From: Flaviramulus sp. BrNp1-15
Lineage (GTDB): Bacteria > Bacteroidota > Bacteroidia > Flavobacteriales > Flavobacteriaceae
Assembly (NCBI RefSeq): GCF_022259695.1
Contig: NZ_CP092099.1
Span: forward strand, 3,432,001-3,496,000
Length of the DNA stretch: 64,000 nucleotides
Direction of reading: 5' to 3'
Shown here: positions 45,503-55,439 of the stretch, one piece after another
How the letters are laid out: every line of letters starts with the position of its first letter
Numbering within the stretch: position 1 is the first letter of the stretch
Notes under the pieces: generated by a model
Told to the model about the DNA's origin: nothing
Database searches by the model: none
What the model saw: only the letters and a program-made list of their open reading frames with translations
Translations under genes and position numbers: made by a program

Positions 45503-45579
45503 TTTTCTAAATTTTTGAATTAATAAATTAAGCCAAAAGCCAAATGCACCAAAATGGTGAACTTAATAGAAAAATGTTA

Positions 45580-45612
45580 AAAAGAATTAAAGAAATTACA
45601 GAGAGTAATTTC
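45580..45612 (-). terminator. riboswitch-controlled terminator before metY
   Basis: Minus strand: GAAATTAC-TCTCT-GTAATTTC, an 8-bp perfect stem followed by TTTAATTCTTTTT. It begins 5 bases after the P1 stem of the SAM riboswitch and is the likely expression platform: SAM binding would keep P1 formed and allow termination. Confidence 0.8.
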
Positions 45613-45617
45613 GTTTG

Positions 45618-45723
45618 GTTATCTATCTAAAACATATGTTTAAGTAGAATTTAGCACCTTCTTTACTAGTAAAGGGTTGCTAAGGCTTCACAGGGTCTAA
45701 TCCCTCCGCCTTTCTTGATAACA
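45618..45723 (-). promoter_or_regulatory. SAM-I (S-box) riboswitch of the metY operon
   Basis: Minus-strand RNA with the S-box core: TATCAAGAAAGGCGGAGGGA, GACCC, TGAAGCC, AGCAACC and AAGGTGCTAAATTCTACT. P1 is GTTATC (45717-45722) against GATAAC (45618-45623). Most core positions are identical to the metH riboswitch at 28.5 kb, while the P3/P4 loops differ. Controls metY, the three-domain fusion and metZ. Confidence 0.93.
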
Positions 45724-45752
45724 TTTCAATACGTGTTTGAACTTTGTGAGTG

Positions 45753-45785
45753 CAAATATTCGGTTAGAAAAAGTTAATATCCAAA
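45753..45785 (-). promoter_or_regulatory. candidate promoter of the metY operon
   Basis: Minus strand: TTTG (45782-45785), 21 bases, AATATTTG (45753-45760), one mismatch from TAnnTTTG. It lies about 30 bases before the riboswitch. Confidence 0.5.
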
Positions 45786-45801
45786 TTTTTTGATGAAAAT
45801 T

Positions 45802-47352
45802 TTATTTTCTATCCAAGTTTTCTTCAAACTTGTTCCTAATAATAAGCCCTATGGGTTTGTTCTGTATTTTAGATTCTAACCAAGAAATAATATCTAAATA
45901 CAGAAACGCACGACTTTCATAAGGATCGTTTTCAAATTCCTTTAATTTTTTGTGAAGTTTTATAAATTCATTTTTAACTTCATGCGGATAAATATCTCCT
46001 AGACTTCTTAAAAACTTAATAATTTCTTTTTGTACTTCATGCAAGTCTTCCATTTTAATTAAAAACTTATACGTGCTCTTAATTAAAACATCTAAATTAT
46101 AATCCAAACCAGCCTCATAATGAGCAACTAAATTTAAAATTCGGGAAAAACAAAGTAAATCTTCACGCATTTGTAAAGACTTATTGCTAATGATTTTATC
46201 TAAAAACTGAATACATTTTTTGTTTTCACCAGCACCAAAATACATACTGGCAATTTTGTAATAAAACACCATAATGTGATGCTCATCTATACGTTCTTTA
46301 TAATTTTTTAACCGTTCTAAAACCTCATCAATAAGTGGTAAACCTTCTTGAAAACTACCTTCCATAAAATGAAGGTTAAACTTATTATTGTATACATATA
46401 AGAAAGCTAAACTCTCATTATTATCATCTAAAGGAAACCATTTCTCTTTGGTAACAACCTCTAATTGCAATAAGGTTTCTTTAAATTTTTCGTATTGTCT
46501 TAAATAAAAAAGTGCCTCAAGTAAATAATGATTCCCTCTTAAGAAAAACACAGGGTTTAAAACAATCATGTTTTTGTTTTCATAAAACAAATCCACCCAT
46601 TTTGAAGCATACTTATAACATGATAAAAAATCTACCGTTAAAAAACTATACCACAAATACGACTTATAAAGCCATAATTTTTCGCGAAATCCTAATTTAT
46701 GAATGTTATATTTTGGTAGTCTATCGTTAAAATATTTTGTTATTATTTGATGTTCTTCATCATTTTTAACATAACCGGTTTTTAAAAACAAACCATACAA
46801 CTGAAGCGATAAATTAGACAATTTACTAGCCAGAACATTTTGCAAACTCAACTCTTTAGCTTGTATAGTTAACTCATCTGCCCTATTACTTAAACTACGT
46901 GTAATGTATTGCGATTCTATAACTTTTTCGAGTTCTACAATTTCGTAAGCAATGTTTTTTTCTTCATTTGCAATTGCTAAACTTTTAGCCTTATCTAAAA
47001 TTTTTAAACTTTGCTTATAAAGCCCTTTATGATATAAAATAGTTGCAAAATCTAATTGTTCTCTAATTTGAATTCTAATATTTTGATGAGAGGGATTTAA
47101 TCGTAAACTAATTAAAATCTGTTTATACAAATGCGCTTTTAAGTTAGATAATTGCTGTTTTTTTACAATTCCTTTTTTTAAAATAGCAGCTTCATCATAA
47201 ACCGAAAGCTTATCAAGAATATTAAAAAGAGTTAAGAATTTTGAGTCTTCATTTACACCCAATCTTCCTACATAAAGCTTAAATTGTCTTTTTTCAGATT
47301 TAGATAACGACTTTACCAGCACAAACAAATTATCTTTTTGCTCTCTTGTCAT
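45802..47352 (-). CDS. large helical protein of unknown function, TPR-like
   Basis: 516 residues, no signal peptide and no membrane segment. The sequence is almost wholly helical, with Leu/Tyr/Phe-spaced helices of about 15-17 residues such as LYHKGLYKQSLKILDKAKSL, suggesting degenerate tetratricopeptide or similar alpha-solenoid repeats. The N-terminus (REQKDNLFVLVKSLSKSEKR) is charged. I recognise no characterised family; similar proteins are common as hypotheticals in Flavobacteriaceae. Transcribed divergently from leuA. A -7-like TAAATTTG (47364-47371) precedes it. Confidence 0.7.
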   Translation of the reverse strand: MTREQKDNLFVLVKSLSKSEKRQFKLYVGRLGVNEDSKFLTLFNILDKLSVYDEAAILKKGIVKKQQLSNLKAHLYKQILISLRLNPSHQNIRIQIREQLDFATILYHKGLYKQSLKILDKAKSLAIANEEKNIAYEIVELEKVIESQYITRSLSNRADELTIQAKELSLQNVLASKLSNLSLQLYGLFLKTGYVKNDEEHQIITKYFNDRLPKYNIHKLGFREKLWLYKSYLWYSFLTVDFLSCYKYASKWVDLFYENKNMIVLNPVFFLRGNHYLLEALFYLRQYEKFKETLLQLEVVTKEKWFPLDDNNESLAFLYVYNNKFNLHFMEGSFQEGLPLIDEVLERLKNYKERIDEHHIMVFYYKIASMYFGAGENKKCIQFLDKIISNKSLQMREDLLCFSRILNLVAHYEAGLDYNLDVLIKSTYKFLIKMEDLHEVQKEIIKFLRSLGDIYPHEVKNEFIKLHKKLKEFENDPYESRAFLYLDIISWLESKIQNKPIGLIIRNKFEENLDRK

Positions 47353-47500
47353 AGTTACAAAAACAAATTTAAAATATTGATTTTCAGTTTATTAATGAGA
47401 TTAACATAGGGTTAAACATCGTAATAATAAGATGTTGAATTCTCCTTTTAGCAAACCAAAATATAACTTCGTAGAACAATAAGAAAATATATTTTAATAA

Positions 47501-48676
47501 ATGTCTGATAATAAGGTCCAAATTTTTGATACAACGCTTAGAGATGGTGAGCAGGTTCCTGGTTGTAAATTAAATACAGAACAAAAATTAATTATTGCAG
47601 AACAACTAGATAGTTTAGGTGTAGATATTATTGAAGCGGGTTTTCCTGTTTCTAGTCCTGGTGATTTTAAATCGGTTGAAGAAATTTCTAAAATTGTAAA
47701 GCATGCCACGGTTTGTGGTTTAACACGCTCTGTAGAAAACGATATAAAAGTTGCTGCTGAAGCATTGAAATATGCAAAAATCCCAAGAATACATACCGGT
47801 ATTGGAACATCAGAATCTCATATAAAACATAAATTCAAATCCAATCAAGAAGATGTGCTAGAGCGTGCAGTTAAAGCGGTGAGTTATGCTAAATCTTTTG
47901 TTGAAGATGTTGAGTTTTATGCTGAAGATGCTGGAAGAACAGACAACGAGTATTTAGCTCGCGTTTGTGAAGCCGTTATTAAAGCTGGAGCTACAGTTTT
48001 AAATATTCCAGACACTACTGGATACTGTTTACCACACGAATATGGTGCTAAAATAAAATACTTAAAAGAAAATGTAAGAGGTATTGATAAAGCTATTTTA
48101 TCTTGTCATTGCCATAACGATTTAGGTTTAGCAACAGCAAACTCAATTGAAGGTGTTATAAATGGTGCACGTCAAATTGAGTGTACTATTAATGGTATTG
48201 GTGAACGTGCTGGAAATACAGCTTTAGAAGAAGTTGTTATGATTTTAAAACAACACCCTTACTTAAATTTAGATACAAGAATACAAACTGAAATGCTTTA
48301 TGGCATCAGCCAGTTAGTATCCGATAGTATGGGTATTTACACACAACCTAACAAAGCAATTGTTGGCGCTAATGCATTTGCGCATAGTTCTGGAATTCAT
48401 CAGGATGGAGTGATTAAAAATCGTGAAACTTACGAAATTATAGATCCTAAAGATGTTGGTGTTACAGAATCTGCTATTGTTTTAACTGCAAGAAGCGGTA
48501 GAGCAGCATTAGCATACAGAGCAAAAAATATTGGATACGAATTAACTAAACTTCAATTAGATGAAATCTACACAAACTTTTTAGATTTTGCTGATAAGAA
48601 AAAAGAAGTTGACGATAACGACATCCATCAAATTATAGAAAGTAGCAAGGTATATAAAGAAATAACTTCTGCTTAA
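47501..48676 (+). CDS. leuA: 2-isopropylmalate synthase, short form
   Basis: First step of leucine synthesis: acetyl-CoA plus 2-oxoisovalerate. The N-terminal [14 protein letters not shown] binds the metal, and [12 protein letters not shown] is the IPMS-specific segment. At 391 residues it lacks the C-terminal regulatory LeuA domain of the 500-plus-residue enzymes, so leucine feedback through that domain is not expected. Homocitrate or citramalate synthase are alternatives, but the adjacent leuB supports LeuA. The 148-base gap upstream has no attenuator that I can see, only a weak inverted repeat AACATC/GATGTT (47415-47436). Confidence 0.92.
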   Translation: MSDNKVQIFDTTLRDGEQVPGCKLNTEQKLIIAEQLDSLGVDIIEAGFPVSSPGDFKSVEEISKIVKHATVCGLTRSVENDIKVAAEALKYAKIPRIHTGIGTSESHIKHKFKSNQEDVLERAVKAVSYAKSFVEDVEFYAEDAGRTDNEYLARVCEAVIKAGATVLNIPDTTGYCLPHEYGAKIKYLKENVRGIDKAILSCHCHNDLGLATANSIEGVINGARQIECTINGIGERAGNTALEEVVMILKQHPYLNLDTRIQTEMLYGISQLVSDSMGIYTQPNKAIVGANAFAHSSGIHQDGVIKNRETYEIIDPKDVGVTESAIVLTARSGRAALAYRAKNIGYELTKLQLDEIYTNFLDFADKKKEVDDNDIHQIIESSKVYKEITSA

Positions 48677-48687
48677 ACATTTAGTAA

Positions 48688-49806
48688 ATGAAATTAAATA
48701 TTGCCGTTTTACCAGGCGATGGTATAGGTCCAGAGGTCACTGCTCAAGCTGTAAAAGTCTTGAAGGCTATAGCTATGGAGTTTAATCATGTATTTACTTT
48801 TCAAAGCGCATTAGTTGGTGCCAGCGCTATAGACAAAACTGGCAACCCTCTACCCGAAGAAACCATTAGCATCTGTAAAAAAGCAGATGCTATTTTATTT
48901 GGCGCCATTGGTAAAACATCTTACGATTTAGATCCAAATACTAAAGTAAGACCAGAACAAGGTCTTTTAGGGCTTCGTAAAACTTTAGATTTATACGCCA
49001 ACATAAGACCTGTAATTGCTTATGAAGATTTGCTAAACAAATCATCTTTAAAGAAAAACCAAATAAAAGACACCAACATTCTTATATACAGAGAATTAAC
49101 AGGCGGCATATATTTTGGTGAAAAGAAACTAAGTGACGATGGCAATAAAGCATCCGATATTTGTGAATATACCAAATCAGAAATAGAGCGTATTTCACAT
49201 TTAGCTTTTAAAGCGGCACAATCAAGAAAACGTAAGCTTACACTAGTAGATAAAGCTAATGTTTTAGAAAGTTCCAGACTATGGCGACGTGTAGTACAAG
49301 AGTTAGAGTCTCAATATCCAGATGTAAAAGTAGATTACATGTATATTGATAATGCAGCTATGGAACTTATTATTAAACCAAAACAGTTTGATGTAATTTT
49401 AACCGAAAACATGTTTGGAGACATCCTATCTGAAGAAGCTAGTGTAATTGTTGGCTCTATTGGTTTATTAGCCTCAGCTTCAATTGGTGAAAAACATGCT
49501 ATGTTCGAGCCCATTCATGGCGCATACACTAAAGCTGCTAACAAAGGCATTGCTAATCCAATTGCGTCCATTTTATCTGCTGCAATGTTGTTAGATCATT
49601 TTGGCTTAGACGATGAAGCTGCTTTAATACGAGAAGCGGTAGATAAATCACTAAAATTACATATTACCACACCAGATTTAAATACTAAATACGATAATAT
49701 TAGCACCACAAAAGTTGGCGATTTTATTGAAGATTTTATCAATAATCCAGAAGAAACCAACTTAAACTTTACCAACATACATTTAGGGCAGTCCACTATT
49801 ATTTGA
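48688..49806 (+). CDS. leuB: 3-isopropylmalate dehydrogenase
   Basis: Oxidative decarboxylation of 3-isopropylmalate, 372 residues, standard length. Signatures: VLPGDGIGPEV near the start, RPEQGLLGLRK, the active-site Tyr in IYRELTGGIYFGE, Lys in LVDKANVLESSRLW and ENMFGDILSEEAS. It follows leuA by 11 bases. leuC and leuD are not in the window, which is unusual enough to note since the four genes are often together. Confidence 0.96.
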   Translation: MKLNIAVLPGDGIGPEVTAQAVKVLKAIAMEFNHVFTFQSALVGASAIDKTGNPLPEETISICKKADAILFGAIGKTSYDLDPNTKVRPEQGLLGLRKTLDLYANIRPVIAYEDLLNKSSLKKNQIKDTNILIYRELTGGIYFGEKKLSDDGNKASDICEYTKSEIERISHLAFKAAQSRKRKLTLVDKANVLESSRLWRRVVQELESQYPDVKVDYMYIDNAAMELIIKPKQFDVILTENMFGDILSEEASVIVGSIGLLASASIGEKHAMFEPIHGAYTKAANKGIANPIASILSAAMLLDHFGLDDEAALIREAVDKSLKLHITTPDLNTKYDNISTTKVGDFIEDFINNPEETNLNFTNIHLGQSTII

Positions 49807-49851
49807 TTATTTGAGTTAGTCACCAATAAACTAAACTATTTGGAGTCCTTG

Positions 49852-49880
49852 AAAGCGCATTTAAAAATGCGCTTTTTTAA
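49852..49880 (+). terminator. terminator after leuB
   Basis: AAAGCGCATT-4 bases-AATGCGCTTT, then TTTT. It ends the leuAB transcript on the plus strand and faces the convergent M1 peptidase gene. Confidence 0.85.
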
Positions 49881-49894
49881 TCGAATAGTATTAA

Positions 49895-52132
49895 TTAATT
49901 ATTCTTATTGTCTTTAAAACTATCAAACTCTGATTTTGTTTCCTCTTTTGGAAAACTATTATTAAGCATATCTGTGTCAGCAAACTCAAAATTAGGATCT
50001 AAATTCACTTTACTAACTTCTTTTTCTTTTATTGAAGTATGCTGAATCTCGTATTCGTTTCTTCTCCAAATATCTGCAGGTAAAGTTTCTATTTCAGTAG
50101 TGCCATCAGTAAAAACCCATTCAATAGTTACTGGCATTACTAATCCTCCAACATTTTTTACTGTAATTTCATAAATATTTTTACCTGATAATTGTTTTCT
50201 AACTTCAGGCTCGTCTAATCTTGACAAAAATTGTCCGTAAGCTCTATCTGGTGTAGAAGTCATAGTTATAACTTCTGGACCGTTAGAAAAATCTTTTGCT
50301 GTTGCTTCTGTACTATTACCACTAGCTTCTATTTTTACTTTAGATGAAGTGTTTTGATCTTCAATATTAGAATTTTCTTCAAAAACCTTAAACCATTTCA
50401 CATTGCTAAGCTCCATATCTACATGGTCTGTAGTAAAAAACCATCCTCTATAAAACCAATCTAAATCAGTAGCTGTAGCATCTTCTAGAGTTCGAAATAA
50501 ATCTGCGGGATTTGGATGTTTATATTTCCATCTATTTGCATATTCTTTAAAAGCTTCGTCAAATAATTCTTTCCCAATTATAGAATGCCTTAGCATTTGC
50601 AAACCAACAGTAGGTTTTAAATAGAAATTTGCTCCAAATTGACTTAATAATTCGTTATCTGAAGTCGTCATAACAGGGCGTAAAATATTTTTATCCCCAC
50701 TCATAAATGGTACTATATTTTTTGGAGTAACACTATTAAAGTCTGGATAACGTTCTGCAACGGTGCGTTGATGTAAAAAAGTGTTTAAACCCTCATCCAT
50801 CCACATCCATTTACGTTCATCTGAACTCACAATCATAGGAAACCAATTATGTCCAACTTCATGAATAATTGTTCCTATCATGCCTTGTTTTGCTCTATTA
50901 CTTATTTCTCCATCTTTATTTGGGCGTCCACCATTAAAACTAATCATAGGAAACTCCATACCAATATTTGAAGTGTTTACAGAAATGCAAACAGGGTATG
51001 GATAATCAAAAGTAGCTTCAGAATAAACTTCCAAAGCATGCATTATTGCTTTTGTAGATTCTTCTTGCCATACAGGCAAACCTTCCTTTGGGTAAAACGA
51101 CATAGCCATAACTGTATTGGTTGGTAGTTTAACAGCTTGTGCATCCCACATAAATTTTCTTGACGAAGCAAATGCAAAATCTCTAACATTCTCTGCATTA
51201 AATTTCCATGTTTTTTGTTTAGTAGATTTTTGTTTTTCATTAGCTAGAGCCTCTTCTTTTGTAATTATCATTACTGGTTTATCAAAAGATTTTTGTGCTG
51301 TATTTAGTCTTTTACGTTGTGTTTTTGTTAAAACTGACTCAGCATTTTGAAGTGTGCCTGTAGAAGCTACAATATGGTCTTCGGGAACAGTAATTTCAAC
51401 TTCGTAATCGCCAAACTCTAATGCAAATTCGCCTAATTTTTGAAATTGCTGATTTTGCCAACCTTCTGTATCATTATAAACTGCCATTCTTGGAAACCAA
51501 TGTGCAATTAAGTAAACTGTATTGTCGTCTTCTGGAAAATATTCGTAGCCTTCTCTAGATAATAAAAACATACTCCTGTCTGTAACAGGATAAAACCATG
51601 AAACTGAAATTGAGGTAGATTCTCCAGATTTTAAAACACTATTTAACTTCACCTTCATCATGGTATTATTAACCAAGGTTTTCATGTTTTTACCATTACC
51701 ATCTTTCACATGTTTAATGGTATAACCTGCCGGAAAATTTATTGCTCTGGTTAAAAATTGCATTTGTCTAGTAGACATAGAATCCTGAATTCTGTTGTTT
51801 ATAGATCCAAAATCTTGATTACCTTTTTTATTAACATTCTGTTCTAGCTGTATCCAAACATAACTTAAATCGTCTGGTGAATTATTAAAATACGTAATAG
51901 TTTCATTTCCTATGATGGTATTGTTTATCTCATCAAGAACAACTTTAATTTTGTAATTAGCACGTTGTTGCCAATAATCTTTTCCTGGAGCTCCACTGGC
52001 AGTACGGTAATTGTTTGGTGGAGCAATCATATTATCAATAGGTTCAAACTTACCTTGCCATGGTTGAGTTTGAGTGTAAATACTAGTTATTGAAAATACC
52101 GTAAGAAATAGAAAAAGAAAAGGGCGTGTCAT
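49895..52132 (-). CDS. M1-family metallopeptidase (aminopeptidase N-like)
   Basis: 745 residues with a signal peptide (MTRPFLFLFLTVFSITSIYT). The zinc site is HEVGH (about residues 424-428) with the downstream Glu in WMDEGLNTF, and the substrate N-terminus-binding GxMEN-like segment reads GMEFP, which departs from the GAMEN consensus. The arrangement is the usual exported M1 protein of Bacteroidota; it probably trims peptides in the periplasm or on the surface. Converges on leuB across a terminator. The GMEFP variant makes the exact specificity uncertain. Confidence 0.9.
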   Translation of the reverse strand: MTRPFLFLFLTVFSITSIYTQTQPWQGKFEPIDNMIAPPNNYRTASGAPGKDYWQQRANYKIKVVLDEINNTIIGNETITYFNNSPDDLSYVWIQLEQNVNKKGNQDFGSINNRIQDSMSTRQMQFLTRAINFPAGYTIKHVKDGNGKNMKTLVNNTMMKVKLNSVLKSGESTSISVSWFYPVTDRSMFLLSREGYEYFPEDDNTVYLIAHWFPRMAVYNDTEGWQNQQFQKLGEFALEFGDYEVEITVPEDHIVASTGTLQNAESVLTKTQRKRLNTAQKSFDKPVMIITKEEALANEKQKSTKQKTWKFNAENVRDFAFASSRKFMWDAQAVKLPTNTVMAMSFYPKEGLPVWQEESTKAIMHALEVYSEATFDYPYPVCISVNTSNIGMEFPMISFNGGRPNKDGEISNRAKQGMIGTIIHEVGHNWFPMIVSSDERKWMWMDEGLNTFLHQRTVAERYPDFNSVTPKNIVPFMSGDKNILRPVMTTSDNELLSQFGANFYLKPTVGLQMLRHSIIGKELFDEAFKEYANRWKYKHPNPADLFRTLEDATATDLDWFYRGWFFTTDHVDMELSNVKWFKVFEENSNIEDQNTSSKVKIEASGNSTEATAKDFSNGPEVITMTSTPDRAYGQFLSRLDEPEVRKQLSGKNIYEITVKNVGGLVMPVTIEWVFTDGTTEIETLPADIWRRNEYEIQHTSIKEKEVSKVNLDPNFEFADTDMLNNSFPKEETKSEFDSFKDNKNN

Positions 52133-52262
52133 AATTTGTAGTTTATTTTTTTAAGCCAATGACAAGATAATAAATATTTAATGTGTTAAGTGTTAAATTC
52201 ATTTTTGAGCTTATATTAAGTTTAAGGTTTTTATAAAAAGAAATAAAACTTAAGGTTTTTAG

Positions 52263-52293
52263 TTGTTTTAAGCATTAGTGTTCAGTACATTTG
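52263..52293 (+). promoter_or_regulatory. promoter of ppa
   Basis: TTG (52263-52265), 20 bases, TACATTTG (52286-52293), an exact TAnnTTTG. The leader would be about 20 bases. Two copies of TTAAGGTTTTTA lie upstream at 52222-52233 and 52250-52261, 28 bases apart, the second touching the -33 element. Confidence 0.7.
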
Positions 52294-52317
52294 CAGCCCT
52301 AAATAGAAATTAAAAAC

Positions 52318-52845
52318 ATGAGCAAAAAAAAGGCAGTAACGTTTGACGTTTTAATAGAAATACCTAAAGGAAGTAGAAATAAATACGAATACGATTTCAC
52401 TTTACACAAAATTCGTTTCGACCGTATGTTGTTTTCTTCAATGATGTATCCTGGTGATTATGGATTTATTCCAGAAACTTTGGCATTAGATCAAGATCCG
52501 CTAGATGTTTTAGTGCTTTCTACAGAACCTTCTTTTCCTATGGTTGTTATGGAAGTTAGACCTATTGGTGTTTTCCATATGACAGATGAAAAAGGACCAG
52601 ACGAAAAAATTATTTGTGTCCCAGTATCAGATCCGGTTTGGAATAAGCGATCTGATATTGTTGATTTAAATCCACATAGATTAAAAGAAATTGAACACTT
52701 TTTTCAGGTTTATAAAGATTTAGAAGAGAAGAAAGTCGATGTAGGTGGATGGGGAAATGCAGAGGAAGCAATTAAAATCTATCATGAATGTGTAAAAAGA
52801 TATGACGATAGTGAGCACAAGAAAAAACGCACTTTTACTATCTAA
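52318..52845 (+). CDS. ppa: soluble inorganic pyrophosphatase
   Basis: Family I soluble PPase, 175 residues, hexameric in relatives. Hallmarks: EIPKGSRNKYEYD, the metal-binding DQDPLDVLVL (signature D-[SGDN]-D-P-[LIVM]-D), and KDLEEKKVDVGGWG. Hydrolyses pyrophosphate released in biosynthesis in the cytoplasm. Its neighbour downstream is a membrane pyrophosphatase, but a strong terminator separates the two. Confidence 0.96.
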   Translation: MSKKKAVTFDVLIEIPKGSRNKYEYDFTLHKIRFDRMLFSSMMYPGDYGFIPETLALDQDPLDVLVLSTEPSFPMVVMEVRPIGVFHMTDEKGPDEKIICVPVSDPVWNKRSDIVDLNPHRLKEIEHFFQVYKDLEEKKVDVGGWGNAEEAIKIYHECVKRYDDSEHKKKRTFTI

Positions 52846-52879
52846 TTAACATATTCTCAAAAAAAACATAATATAACTG

Positions 52880-52909
52880 AACCATCTCTAAATAAAGGTG
52901 GTTTTTTTT
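52880..52909 (+). terminator. terminator after ppa
   Basis: AACCATCT-8 bases-AGGTGGTT (one G-U pair), then a T-run. Separates ppa from hppA. Confidence 0.8.
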
Positions 52910-52965
52910 ATCACTTATATTTTACTATTTTTAGCTCCATTAATAATTTAAACTAACTAACTAAT

Positions 52966-55356
52966 ATGGATTTAATAATTAAATTTTTACCACTATTTGG
53001 AGTTGTTGCTCTTCTATTTGTTTTTATAAAAAGCGCTTGGGTTTCAAAGCAAGATCAGGGAACTGATAAAATGAAAAGAATTGCAAAAAATATTGCCGAT
53101 GGGGCAATGTCTTTCCTTAAAGCAGAATACAAAATATTATCAATCTTTGTAGTTGCTGTAGCCATCTTATTATATTTTAAAGGCACTAATGAAGTTGGAT
53201 CAAACGGAATGGTAGCTGTATCATTTATAGTCGGTGCTATCTGTTCTGCTTTAGCTGGTTTTATAGGCATGAAAGTGGCTACCAAAGCCAATGTTAGAAC
53301 TACAAGTGCTGCTAGAACATCTTTAGGTAAAGCTTTAGAAGTAGCTTTTGCTGGTGGTGCTGTAATGGGTCTTGGTGTTGTAGGACTTGGTGTTTTAGGT
53401 TTGAGTGGTTTATTTGCCATATACAGTGAAATGGGTTGGGGATTAAGTGAAGTACTTAATGTGCTTTCAGGTTTTTCTCTTGGCGCATCTTCAATTGCTT
53501 TATTTGCACGTGTTGGTGGTGGTATTTATACTAAAGCTGCCGATGTTGGTGCCGATTTAGTTGGTAAAGTTGAGGCGGGTATTCCAGAAGACCACCCATT
53601 AAATCCTGCAACTATTGCAGACAATGTTGGTGATAATGTTGGTGATGTTGCTGGTATGGGAGCCGATTTATTTGAATCTTACGTAGGTTCTATTATAGGT
53701 ACAATGGTATTAGGAGCTTTTATTTTAACACCAGATTTTAATGGTTTAGGAGCTGTTTATCTTCCTTTAGTATTAGCTGCTGTTGGTATTTTAATGTCTA
53801 TTATAGGAACATTCTTTGTAAGAGTTAAAGATGGTGGAAATCCACAAACAGCTTTAAATATTGGTGAGTTTGGTTCAGCAGGATTAATGGTAGTTGCATC
53901 ATATTTTATCATAAATGCTTTAATTCCTGAATCTGTTGAAGGTTTACCTTTTGGTGCTATGGGTGTATTTTGGGCAACTATTGCTGGTTTAGTTGCTGGT
54001 TTAGCTGTTGGTAAAATAACCGAATATTATACAGGCACAGGAAAAGGTCCTGTTAATTCTATAGTAAGACAGTCTGAAACTGGTGCTGCCACAAATATTA
54101 TTGCTGGTTTAGGTATAGGTATGATGTCTACTATGATTCCTATTCTTCTAATAGCAGCTGCTATTTTAGTGTCTCATCATTTTGCTGGCTTATACGGTAT
54201 TGCAATTGCTGCAGTTGGTATGTTAGCAAATACTGGAATCCAATTGGCTGTTGATGCTTATGGACCAATTTCAGATAACGCAGGTGGTATTGCAGAAATG
54301 GCAGAATTACCAAGCGAAGTTAGAGAGCGTACAGATAAATTAGATGCCGTTGGTAATACAACTGCTGCAATTGGTAAAGGTTTCGCTATTGCTTCTGCAG
54401 CATTAACAGCATTAGCATTATTTGCTGCCTTTATGAAAACCGCTGGTGTTACAGCAATTGATGTTTCACAACCAGATATTATGGCTGGATTATTAGTTGG
54501 TGGTATGTTGCCATTTGTTTTTTCAGCCTTATCAATGAATGCTGTAGGTCGTGCAGCTATGGCTATGATTGAGGAAGTACGTCGTCAGTTTAGAGACATC
54601 CCACAACTTAAAGCTGCATTAGAAGTGATGCGTAAATACGATTCTGATATGAGTAAAGCGTCAGAAGCTGATAGAAAAATATTTGATGCTGCAGATGGAG
54701 TTGCAGAGTATGATAAATGTGTTGCCATTTCAACAAAAGCATCTATTAAAGAAATGGTTTTACCTGGCTTATTAGCTATTGCTGTTCCTGTAGCAGTTGG
54801 TTTTATAGGAGGTGCTGAAATGTTAGGAGGGCTTTTAGCTGGTGTTACCACTTGTGGAGTGCTTATGGCAATCTTTCAATCTAATGCTGGTGGTGCTTGG
54901 GATAATGCTAAAAAAACTATTGAAGAACAAGGTAAAAAAGGAACAGATGCTCACAAAGCAGCTGTTGTAGGAGATACTGTGGGAGATCCTTTTAAAGATA
55001 CATCAGGACCTTCATTAAATATATTATTAAAATTAATGTCGGTGGTTGCTTTAGTTATTGCTCCAAGTATTGCAATGTCTTCTGATAATGTAACTGCTTA
55101 TGTTTCTACTAACAATACTGAAGTGGTAAATAATATTTCAAAAGAAGTTAAAGTAGAAATGAATAAAAATGATGATGGCTCAGTTAAAGCTGTAGTTACT
55201 ACCATTACTACAAAAAACGGTGAAACATCAACAAGTTATAAAACTTTTGAAGGCACCGAAGAAGAAGTTAAAGCTAATATAGAAGCTTTAAAAGGTGAAG
55301 CAAAAAACACTAAAATAAAAGTGGAAAAAGTTATTGAAAAAGAAGCAATAAAATAA
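52966..55356 (+). CDS. hppA: membrane pyrophosphatase (ion-translocating), K+-dependent type
   Basis: Uses pyrophosphate to pump H+ or Na+ across the inner membrane. 796 residues with about 16 hydrophobic segments; the active-site segments [11 protein letters not shown] and DNVGDNVGD are present. [18 protein letters not shown] has Ala where K+-independent enzymes have Lys, so a K+-dependent enzyme is expected. The last 92 residues (705-796), after the final membrane segment, form a charged tail not present in the core family; with both termini outside in this family, the tail should lie in the periplasm. Confidence 0.94.
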   Translation: MDLIIKFLPLFGVVALLFVFIKSAWVSKQDQGTDKMKRIAKNIADGAMSFLKAEYKILSIFVVAVAILLYFKGTNEVGSNGMVAVSFIVGAICSALAGFIGMKVATKANVRTTSAARTSLGKALEVAFAGGAVMGLGVVGLGVLGLSGLFAIYSEMGWGLSEVLNVLSGFSLGASSIALFARVGGGIYTKAADVGADLVGKVEAGIPEDHPLNPATIADNVGDNVGDVAGMGADLFESYVGSIIGTMVLGAFILTPDFNGLGAVYLPLVLAAVGILMSIIGTFFVRVKDGGNPQTALNIGEFGSAGLMVVASYFIINALIPESVEGLPFGAMGVFWATIAGLVAGLAVGKITEYYTGTGKGPVNSIVRQSETGAATNIIAGLGIGMMSTMIPILLIAAAILVSHHFAGLYGIAIAAVGMLANTGIQLAVDAYGPISDNAGGIAEMAELPSEVRERTDKLDAVGNTTAAIGKGFAIASAALTALALFAAFMKTAGVTAIDVSQPDIMAGLLVGGMLPFVFSALSMNAVGRAAMAMIEEVRRQFRDIPQLKAALEVMRKYDSDMSKASEADRKIFDAADGVAEYDKCVAISTKASIKEMVLPGLLAIAVPVAVGFIGGAEMLGGLLAGVTTCGVLMAIFQSNAGGAWDNAKKTIEEQGKKGTDAHKAAVVGDTVGDPFKDTSGPSLNILLKLMSVVALVIAPSIAMSSDNVTAYVSTNNTEVVNNISKEVKVEMNKNDDGSVKAVVTTITTKNGETSTSYKTFEGTEEEVKANIEALKGEAKNTKIKVEKVIEKEAIK

Positions 55357-55383
55357 CTAAACAGTAATTTTTTAAAAAATAAA

Positions 55384-55411
55384 AAACCACGTTAACAAAC
55401 GTGGTTTTTTG
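55384..55411 (+). terminator. terminator after hppA
   Basis: AAACCACGTT-AACA-AACGTGGTTT plus TTT. Begins about 30 bases after the hppA stop. Confidence 0.88.
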
Positions 55412-55439
55412 TATTTTTAGTTCATAATTAAAACAGTTA

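Noticed and set aside
47415-47436. AACATC/GATGTT hairpin as a leucine attenuator
   Set aside because: No U-run follows, no leucine-rich leader frame is present; only a weak inverted repeat remains.
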